Source: Thermoanaerobaculia bacterium
Lineage (GTDB): Bacteria > Acidobacteriota > Thermoanaerobaculia > Multivoradales > UBA5704
Length of the DNA: 10,511 nt
Direction: 5' to 3'
NCBI GenBank assembly: GCA_030150965.1
Contig: JASLEW010000682.1
Span: forward strand, 1 to 10,511
Shown: positions 1 through 4,869 of the stretch, piece after piece
Numbering within the stretch: position 1 is the stretch's first letter
Layout: the number at the start of each line of letters is the position of its first letter
Translations under genes and position numbers: made by a program
Notes under the pieces: model-generated
What the model was told of the DNA's origin: nothing
Databases searched by the model: none
The model's input: only the letters and a program-made list of their open reading frames with translations

Positions 1-824
1 GGCGGCGCCGTTGCCGGGGCGCCCGCCGCGCCCGCGCCGCCCGCCGCCCCGAGCAGGCGCGCGATCGAGGTCACCCCGGTCCCGCGCAGGCCGCACGGCA
101 CGATCCCGGCGAAGAAGGACAGGTCGGTCGCCACGTTGAGCGCGAAGCCGTGGGTGGTGATCCAGCGCGACAGGTGGACGCCGATGGCGGCGATCTTCTC
201 CTCCCCCACCCAGACGCCGACCAGCGCCGCGCCCGGCCGCGCCTCGGCGGCGATGCCGTAGCCGGCCAGGGTGCGGATCAGCACCTCCTGGAGGTCGCGC
301 ACGTAGCGCCGCACGTCCCGCCGGTCCGGGCTCAGATCCACGATCGGATAGCCCACCAGCTGCCCGGGGCCGTGGTACGTCACCTGCCCGCCGCGGTCGC
401 TCTCCACCACCTCGACGCCGTGGGCGGCCAGCCAGGCCGGACCGGCCAGCACGTCGGCGGCGCTGGCGTTGCGGCCGAGGGTGTAGACGTGGGGGTGCTC
501 GAGGAGGAGGAGATGCTCGGCCCACGCGGTCCGCTCCCGCGCCGCGTCGCGCAGCGCCTGGCGCAGCCGCTCCTGGCGGGCCACCGCCTCGCGGTACGGG
601 ACCCGGCCCAGGAAGCTCCAGCGCAGCTCGCGCGGCGCCGCGCCGGCCGCCGCCGGCACCCGGCCCGCCGGCGCAACGCTCCGGCTCACCGCCCCGTCCG
701 AGGCGATGCCCGGGGCCACCGCCCCGTCCGGGGCGATGCCCGGGTCCACGGCCTCGTCCAGCGCAATGCCCGGAGCCACGGCCGCTTCCAGCGCGATGCC
801 CGGGTCCACGGCCTCGTCCAGCAT
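1..824 (-). CDS. lipB: Lipoyl(octanoyl) transferase LipB, 3' end cut by window edge
   Basis: LipB moves the octanoyl group from octanoyl-ACP to a lysine of lipoyl domains (E2 subunits, GcvH), the first step of lipoate synthesis in the cytoplasm. Family signatures are clear: RGGQVTYHGPGQ at about residues 144-155, the EEKIAAIGV block with the likely catalytic Lys210, THGFALNV at 224-231, and VPCG with the likely catalytic Cys244, followed by GVTS. About 274 codons are visible; only the last few tens of residues should lie beyond position 1. The family core begins near residue 65 (ELRWSFLGRVPY), so about 60 residues precede it, of which residues 2-51 are five tandem 10-residue repeats. I chose ATG 824 because it starts exactly at repeat 1 and has a -10-like hexamer 7 nt upstream. 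An in-frame ATG at 947 or internal GTGs are alternatives. There is no Shine-Dalgarno sequence. Confidence 0.93.
   Translation of the reverse strand, partial: MLDEAVDPGIALEAAVAPGIALDEAVDPGIAPDGAVAPGIASDGAVSRSVAPAGRVPAAAGAAPRELRWSFLGRVPYREAVARQERLRQALRDAARERTAWAEHLLLLEHPHVYTLGRNASAADVLAGPAWLAAHGVEVVESDRGGQVTYHGPGQLVGYPIVDLSPDRRDVRRYVRDLQEVLIRTLAGYGIAAEARPGAALVGVWVGEEKIAAIGVHLSRWITTHGFALNVATDLSFFAGIVPCGLRGTGVTSIARLLGAAGGAGAAGAPATAP
672..821 (-). repeat. Five 30-bp tandem repeats encoding the LipB N-terminal extension
   Basis: Immediately after the lipB start codon, five 30-bp units run head to tail (821-792, 791-762, 761-732, 731-702, 701-672). They encode LDEAVDPGIA, LEAAVAPGIA, LDEAVDPGIA, PDGAVAPGIA and SDGAVSRSVA. 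A sixth, badly decayed unit may follow at 671-642. Units 1 and 3 differ at a single base, and divergence rises towards the LipB core, as expected of an in-frame minisatellite that has expanded by slippage or unequal recombination. The consensus is acidic to hydrophobic and has no known role in LipB. Confidence 0.85.
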
Positions 825-831
825 GGGGGAA

Positions 832-837
832 ATTCTA
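832..837 (-). promoter_or_regulatory. Candidate -10 element (TAGAAT) for a leaderless lipB transcript
   Basis: On the minus strand TAGAAT matches the sigma-70 -10 consensus at five of six positions and is followed by exactly 7 nt before ATG 824. Transcription would then begin at or next to the start codon, giving a leaderless mRNA, which agrees with the lack of a Shine-Dalgarno sequence. No good -35 box lies 16-18 nt further upstream, so this is tentative. Confidence 0.35.
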
Positions 838-973
838 CTCGTGTCGCCGGGATCTGCGGGCCGCCGCCGGGAACCGGCTTGGCGCGCCGTGTCGTCCCTC
901 GCCTCCCGCTCCCTGGCGCCGGGCCGCGGGCAATGGCTGTGAGCCATCGCCGCCGCCGTCCGGCCACGGCCGG

Positions 974-1855
974 CTACGTCGCGGAGGCCGCCGGCGCCGC
1001 CGCCCTCGCCCGCCGGGCGCGCCACGGCGGCGGCACGACGTTGCCGCGGCGCGCCGCCGCCGCCAGCAGCGGCACGGCCGCGGCGGCGCAGAGCACCACC
1101 GCCACCACCGACCCTTCCACGCCGAAGGGGCCGCCGGAGAGCGCCGGCGGGCCGGTGAGCGAGGCGTTCAGCAGACCGTGCCCCTCGACGCCCGAGATCG
1201 CGACGCCGAAGATCCCGCCCTGGAAGAAGTTCCAGCCGGCATGGAGGCCGGCGGCGAGCCAGATGCGCCGGGTCAGGGCATAGGCGGCGCCCAGGAGGAC
1301 GCCGGCGAAGGTGATGGATACCGCCGACACCAGGGTGGCGTGCGGGTTGTTCAGGTGCGCCAGGCCGAACAGGGCGCCGGTCACCGCCAGCGCCCAGCCG
1401 GTGCCGACCATCTCCTCCAGGATGCGGAAGAGGATCACCCGCACCAGGAGCTCCTCGCCGTAGCCGGAGATCAGCGCGATCCCGAGGATCGGCACCATGC
1501 CCTCCGCCGGGCGCATCCCCGCCACGTGATAGAAGCCGGCCAGCCCCAGGACGGCGACGGCGGCGCTCATCAGGCCGGCGCCGATCGCCAGGCCGCGCGC
1601 CGCCTCGGGCGCCGCGCCCACGCGCGACACCTCGGAGGCGGGGCGCCACTCGATCCACCGCACGTAGCCGCGGTAGGCCCAATGCATGGCAACGACCGCC
1701 ACCAGGAGCGCGGCGTCGAAGCGCAGATCGGCCGCCAGCCCGGGAGCGAAAAGGCGCTTGGGCACCGCCACGAGCAGCAGCTGCAGGATCCCGAGCTGCA
1801 CTCCCAGCACCGCGGCCAGCGCCAGGAGCACCCGGCACGGCGGCCACTGGACCAC
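974..1855 (-). CDS. CPBP-family intramembrane metalloprotease (Abi/CAAX-protease-like)
   Basis: A 293-residue integral membrane protein of the CPBP (CAAX proteases and bacteriocin-processing, Abi) family, putative intramembrane glutamate/metal-dependent proteases. The three diagnostic motifs are present: EELLVR (Glu134, Glu135, Arg139), FGLAH (Phe163, His167) and HAGWN (His205, Asn209). Hydrophobic segments lie near residues 8-31, 47-60, 89-110, 120-131, 153-166, 180-196, 199-215 and 247-268. The tail is Arg/Ala-rich. The start is GTG with AGGAG 13 nt upstream, longer than ideal. The reading frame stays open upstream through a Pro/Ala-rich stretch without ATG, GTG or TTG back to the previous gene's stop, so a rare start such as CTG cannot be excluded. 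It lies 137 nt after the 115-residue gene and 149 nt before lipB, probably in one transcript. The substrate is unknown; bacterial members act in bacteriocin immunity or protein processing, and nothing nearby decides which. Confidence 0.88.
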   Translation of the reverse strand: MVQWPPCRVLLALAAVLGVQLGILQLLLVAVPKRLFAPGLAADLRFDAALLVAVVAMHWAYRGYVRWIEWRPASEVSRVGAAPEAARGLAIGAGLMSAAVAVLGLAGFYHVAGMRPAEGMVPILGIALISGYGEELLVRVILFRILEEMVGTGWALAVTGALFGLAHLNNPHATLVSAVSITFAGVLLGAAYALTRRIWLAAGLHAGWNFFQGGIFGVAISGVEGHGLLNASLTGPPALSGGPFGVEGSVVAVVLCAAAAVPLLAAAARRGNVVPPPWRARRARAAAPAASAT

Positions 1856-1992
1856 CCTCCAGGCGAGGCTCCTCCCTGCCGGCCAGGGCGGCCGGCCGAG
1901 CGGCGCCCGCGGCAGGGCGGCGGCGGCCGGGACAGGCGGCTCGGGCGAGGCGGCAGGCGGGGCGGAGAGCGCGGGCTCGGTCAGCTGCGGTC

Positions 1993-2340
1993 CTACTCGG
2001 CGGCGCCGGGGACGACCTCGTCCTCCAGGATCTCCAGGTGGCCGGTGCCGGCCAGCTTCTCGATGTCGAGGTTGGCGTGGCAGCGGACCCGCACGTAGTC
2101 GAGGATCAGCTCGCCCGCGATCTTGATGCTGCCGCGGCCGTTGGCGAAGTCGCCGCCCGACAGGTCGCTGCGCTCGGGATCGATGCGCACCCCGAGCTCC
2201 GTGCCGCCGCGGGTCTCGGTGAACTTGACCAGCACGTAGCCGCGATCGACCGCGGCCTTGAAGGCCTCGACGTTGGGCTCGGGCCGCAGGCTGACGATGA
2301 CCGGCTGCTCCTGCGTCAGTTTTTGCACCAGCTCATTCAT
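1993..2340 (-). CDS. Conserved-looking small protein of unknown function (115 aa)
   Basis: I do not recognise this family. The 115-residue product is soluble and acidic, with no signal peptide or membrane segment. Residues 12-20 and 34-42 (PVIVSLRPE, GYVLVKFTE) look like beta strands flanking a helix at 23-32. Residues 46-58 (GTELGVRIDPE) are followed by a Gly-rich turn and then alternating hydrophobics (IKIAGELILDYVRVRC) and a final LEILEDE strand, so a compact alpha/beta or beta-barrel fold is likely. There is one cysteine (Cys87). The start is well supported: ATG with AGGAGGAG about 7 nt upstream. Only 21 nt separate it from the upstream Xaa-Pro aminopeptidase stop, so it is probably co-transcribed with pepP. 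The regular codon use, strong ribosome site and tight spacing argue for a real gene; its function cannot be inferred from context. Confidence 0.82.
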   Translation of the reverse strand: MNELVQKLTQEQPVIVSLRPEPNVEAFKAAVDRGYVLVKFTETRGGTELGVRIDPERSDLSGGDFANGRGSIKIAGELILDYVRVRCHANLDIEKLAGTGHLEILEDEVVPGAAE

Positions 2341-2356
2341 GGACTTTCTCCTCCTG
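2341..2356 (-). promoter_or_regulatory. Strong Shine-Dalgarno site of the 115-aa gene
   Basis: The minus strand reads AGGAGGAG followed by about 7 nt and then ATG, within the 21-nt gap after pepP. It fixes the start of the small gene and suggests efficient translation or coupling to pepP. Confidence 0.7.
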
Positions 2357-2361
2357 GAGCT

Positions 2362-3648
2362 TCAACGAAGGTCTTTGGGTATTGCCGCGGTGAGCACCTC
2401 GGGCGCGCCGTCGGTCACCAGCACGTTGTCCTCGATGCGGATGCCGCCGATCCCCAGCAGGCGGTCGGCGAGCTCCCAATCTACCTGTGCGCGAAAGGCC
2501 TCGCGGCGCGCCGGGTCGCGCAGCAGCGCCGGCACGAAGTAGATGCCGGGCTCGACGGTCATCACGAAGCCGGCGGCCAGCGGCAGGTCAACGCGCAGGT
2601 TCTCGAGGCCAGGGCGGGGGTCCGGCTCGCGGCCAGGGAGCCGGCCGCCGGCGTCGCGCACCCCCAGGCCCACCATGTGGCCGACGCCGTGGGGGAAGAA
2701 GAGCGCGCAGGCGCCCTCCTCCACCAGGGTATGCGGGTCGCCGCGCAGCAGGCCGATGTCGGTCAGGCCCGCCGCCAGGTCGCGCGCCGTCTGCTGGTGG
2801 AGCTCCTTCCACTCGACGCCGGGGCGGCAGCGGTCGATCGCCGCCCGCTGGGCGCCGAGCACCACCCCGTAGAGGTCGCGCTGCTCGGCCGTCCAGCGGC
2901 CGCCGGCGGTGTAGGTGCGGGTCACGTCGCAGCAATAGTTATCGCATTCGGCACCGGCGTCGACCAGCACCAGCTCGCCGGGCCCCAGGGGGCGAGCCGA
3001 CGGCGCGATGTGAAAGACGGCGGAGTTCGGACCGCTGCCGACGATGGTGTCGTACGCAGTGCGGGTGGCGCCGGCGCGATAGAACTCCGCCTCGATCTCG
3101 ATCTGCAGCCGGCGCTCGGTGATGCCGGGGCGCAGCAGGCCGCCGGCCGCCGCGAAGCCGGCCGCGGTGGCGCTCGCCGCCTCCCGCATCAGCGCCAGCT
3201 CGCCCTCGTCCTTGGGGCGCCGCACCGCCAGGAGGTCCTCCCGCAGCCGCGCGCTGAGGTCGCCGTCGGCCACGGTGAGGCCGGGCAGCGCCTGCACGTT
3301 GCCGAGCACCGCAACGGTGCGGCCGGCGCGCTCCTTGAGCCACCCCTCGATGGCGGTGAGCGGCACACCGAGCGCCGGCAGGTCGCCCGACCAGACCTTC
3401 TCCTTCTCCGTCACCTCGGGCACGAAGTCGGTCCAGCCGGCCGACGGATCGAAGGCGAGGACGCTCTGCGGCCGCTCGTGGCCGGTCAGGTAGAAGTACT
3501 CGGAGTGGGCGCGGAAGGGATAGGTCTGATCGCCGCGGCCGGGGATCGAAAGCGGCTCGCCGGCGCCGATGAGGACGATCTCGTCGGCAAGCTTCCAGGC
3601 GGCGGCGGTCGCCTCGCGGCGGCGGTTCAGCTGGGGCTCAGCGGTCAT
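2362..3648 (-). CDS. pepP: Xaa-Pro aminopeptidase (aminopeptidase P, M24B)
   Basis: Removes the N-terminal residue from peptides with proline in second position; a cytoplasmic dinuclear-metal enzyme. The 428-residue length fits bacterial PepP (about 430-440). Residues 5-140 form the N-terminal creatinase/AMP_N-type domain (RAHSEYFYLTG at about 46-56). The C-terminal pita-bread domain carries all five M24 metal ligands: Asp230 (LVDAGAE), Asp241 (CCDVTRTYT), His324 (GVGHMVGLG), Glu366 (TVEPGIYF) and Glu406 (IRIEDNV). The GSGPNSAVFH motif with His213 also fits the family. I chose ATG 3648, which gives the family's usual N-terminus; the frame is open far upstream through the 141-bp repeats and into map, but that extension has no homologous look. 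No strong Shine-Dalgarno precedes ATG 3648. The gene follows map, another M24 peptidase, after a 334-bp gap. Prolidase-type activity is the main alternative. Confidence 0.93.
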   Translation of the reverse strand: MTAEPQLNRRREATAAAWKLADEIVLIGAGEPLSIPGRGDQTYPFRAHSEYFYLTGHERPQSVLAFDPSAGWTDFVPEVTEKEKVWSGDLPALGVPLTAIEGWLKERAGRTVAVLGNVQALPGLTVADGDLSARLREDLLAVRRPKDEGELALMREAASATAAGFAAAGGLLRPGITERRLQIEIEAEFYRAGATRTAYDTIVGSGPNSAVFHIAPSARPLGPGELVLVDAGAECDNYCCDVTRTYTAGGRWTAEQRDLYGVVLGAQRAAIDRCRPGVEWKELHQQTARDLAAGLTDIGLLRGDPHTLVEEGACALFFPHGVGHMVGLGVRDAGGRLPGREPDPRPGLENLRVDLPLAAGFVMTVEPGIYFVPALLRDPARREAFRAQVDWELADRLLGIGGIRIEDNVLVTDGAPEVLTAAIPKDLR

Positions 3649-3697
3649 GGGGCGGCATTCTAACCCAGCGGCCCCTACCGGCCGACAACGAGGAGGT

Positions 3698-3838
3698 GGC
3701 TCGGTTTGCCTCCCTCTCCGGCGCGGGGAGGGCTCGGAAACGCGAGCCTGCCGAGCGGGCGTTCCGGGCTCGCACCTCCTTTTAGCGCCTGCGAGGGAGC
3801 AAACCGGGCCACCACCGACAACGGCCCCGGCGAGAGGC
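3698..3838. repeat. 141-bp palindromic repeat, unit 1 (REP/MITE-like)
   Basis: The unit starts with arm GGCTCGGTTTGCCTCCCTC (3698-3716) and carries the inverted arm GAGGGAGCAAACCGGGCC at 3793-3810. These pair over 18 positions with one bulged base and one G-U wobble. Inner partial palindromes (GGCGC with GCGCC, GGAGG with CCTCC, GCTCGG with CCGAGC) would extend the stem or form side hairpins. A 28-bp linker (3811-3838) leads into unit 2. No transposase lies in the window, so a non-autonomous or REP/BIME-type element is the best description. Confidence 0.85.
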
Positions 3839-3979
3839 GGCTCGGTTTGCCTCCCTCTCCGGCGCGGGGAGGGCTCGGAAACGTGAGCCTGCCGAGCGAG
3901 CGTTCCGGGCCCGCACCTCCTTTTAGCGCCTGCGAGGGAGCAAACCGAGCCACCATCGACAACGGCCCCGGCGAGAGGC
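3839..3979. repeat. 141-bp palindromic repeat, unit 2 (REP/MITE-like)
   Basis: A direct copy of unit 1 with five substitutions that I count over 141 bp and no indels. The arms are GGCTCGGTTTGCCTCCCTC at 3839-3857 and GAGGGAGCAAACCGAGCC at 3934-3951, perfectly complementary apart from one bulge. After the linker, the first bases of a third unit (GGCTC, from 3980) run into the map stop codon (3983-3985), so the array abuts or slightly enters the 3' end of map. Confidence 0.85.
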
Positions 3980-3982
3980 GGC

Positions 3983-4768
3983 TCAGAGCGCCCAGCCCTG
4001 GTTGTCCGGGCCGGCGGTGAGCACCCAGGCGCCGTCGTCGGTGATCGCGATGGTGTGCTCGAAATGCGCCGCCGGGCTGCCGTCGACGGTGACGTAGGTC
4101 CAATGATCGGGCATGGCGCGGATCTGATGGGTGCCGGCCGCCACCATCGGCTCGACGGCCAGCACCATGCCGGAGAGCAGCTTGAAATCGTTGCTGTTGC
4201 CCGAGGCGTAGTTGGGCACCGACGGCTTCTCCCACATCTCGCGGCCGATGCCGTGCCCGGCAAGATCGCGGATGACGTGCATGCCGGCGTTGTGCACGTG
4301 CTTTTCCATCACTCGCGACACCTGGCTCCACCGCTTCTTCGGCGAGATGTTGCGGATGGCCAGGCGCAGCGTCTCCTCGGTGACCTGCAGCAGCCGCTGC
4401 GCCGGCTCGCCGATCGTGCCCACCGGCCGGGTGACCGCGGCGTCGGCGCACCAGCCGTCGAGCTTGACGCCGATGTCGATGCTCACCACCTCGCCGTCGC
4501 GCAGGCGGCGCGGCCCCGGAATGCCGTGCACGATCTCCTCATCGACCGAGATGCAGGTGGCCGCCGGGAACGGCACCACCCCAGGCACGCCCTTGAACAG
4601 CGGGATCGCGTCGTGGTCGAGGATGGTCTGCTCCACCACCTTGTCGATCTCCGCGGTGGAAACGCCCGGCGCCACGCACCTGCCCGCCGCCTGGTGCGCC
4701 GCCCAGACGATGAGCCCGGCGCGGCGCATCTTCTCCATCTGCTCCCTGGTCTTCCTGATCGAATCCAT
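3983..4768 (-). CDS. map: Type I methionine aminopeptidase
   Basis: Removes the initiator methionine from nascent proteins when residue two is small; a cytoplasmic, ribosome-associated, essential enzyme. At 261 residues it matches the type Ia family. All five metal ligands of the M24A pita-bread fold are visible: Asp98 (SIDIGVK), Asp109 (CADAAVT), His172 (GHGIG), Glu206 (AVEPM) and Glu237 (FEHTI). The substrate-pocket His81 sits in VHGIPG. No SH3-type zinc-binding N-terminal extension is present. The start is ATG 4768, with a GAAAGAG purine stretch upstream and the family's usual N-terminus (MDSIRKTREQMEKMRRAG). It appears to be the first gene of the leftward cluster and has a -10-like TATACT about 57 nt upstream. 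It is not beside secY, adk or infA, the frequent neighbours of map in other genomes. The 3' end abuts the 141-bp repeat array. Confidence 0.95.
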   Translation of the reverse strand: MDSIRKTREQMEKMRRAGLIVWAAHQAAGRCVAPGVSTAEIDKVVEQTILDHDAIPLFKGVPGVVPFPAATCISVDEEIVHGIPGPRRLRDGEVVSIDIGVKLDGWCADAAVTRPVGTIGEPAQRLLQVTEETLRLAIRNISPKKRWSQVSRVMEKHVHNAGMHVIRDLAGHGIGREMWEKPSVPNYASGNSNDFKLLSGMVLAVEPMVAAGTHQIRAMPDHWTYVTVDGSPAAHFEHTIAITDDGAWVLTAGPDNQGWAL

Positions 4769-4824
4769 CCTCGGCTCTTTCCGGCCCGGCCCGCGGGCCT
4801 CACGGATCGGCGCAACAGCGCAAG

Positions 4825-4830
4825 AGTATA
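4825..4830 (-). promoter_or_regulatory. Candidate -10 box for map
   Basis: The minus strand reads TATACT (five of six with TATAAT) inside the 101-bp divergent gap, giving a leader of about 50 nt before map. No convincing -35 was found. A perfect 12-bp palindrome GGCCCGCGGGCC (4788-4799) lies in the predicted leader and may be a small hairpin or just GC-rich chance. Confidence 0.35.
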
Positions 4831-4840
4831 GGCGATGGCG

Positions 4841-4846
4841 GATAAT
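4841..4846 (+). promoter_or_regulatory. Candidate -10 box for the serine hydrolase gene
   Basis: GATAAT (five of six with the consensus) lies 23 nt before ATG 4870 and would give a short leader of about 17 nt. The -35 position (about 4818-4823) is poor. It sits back to back with the map -10, as in a shared divergent promoter region. Confidence 0.35.
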
Positions 4847-4869
4847 GCGCCGCCGAGGGTGAGCGAACC

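Larger units (their letters stand above)
3649..3982. other. Gap between map and pepP, mostly filled by palindromic repeats
   Basis: This 334-bp gap contains two 141-bp tandem units (3698-3979) and about 49 bp of unique sequence next to pepP. Open frames on both strands here are translations of the repeat, whose length is a multiple of three, and do not resemble a protein domain. No promoter for pepP could be picked out. The strong predicted hairpins could attenuate or stabilise the map-pepP transcript. Confidence 0.7.

Noticed and set aside
672..821. CRISPR array (regular 30-bp spacing)
   Set aside because: There are no unique spacers; units are contiguous, in frame and part of lipB.
933..947. 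Perfect hairpin ATGGCT-GTG-AGCCAT after the CPBP gene as a terminator
   Set aside because: The stem is only 6 bp and no U tract follows on the minus strand; it could easily arise by chance.
2038..3663. 541-codon open frame on the plus strand antisense to pepP
   Set aside because: Composition is typical of an antisense shadow, and the minus strand encodes an intact M24 peptidase with all metal ligands.
3698..3979. CRISPR array or insertion sequence at the 141-bp units
   Set aside because: Only two contiguous copies, no spacer pattern, no transposase ORF and no clear target-site duplication.
3649..4263. Upstream extension of pepP through the repeats and into map (633-codon reading)
   Set aside because: The extra 205 residues are repeat-derived or an off-frame reading of map and have no family resemblance; ATG 3648 gives the usual PepP length.
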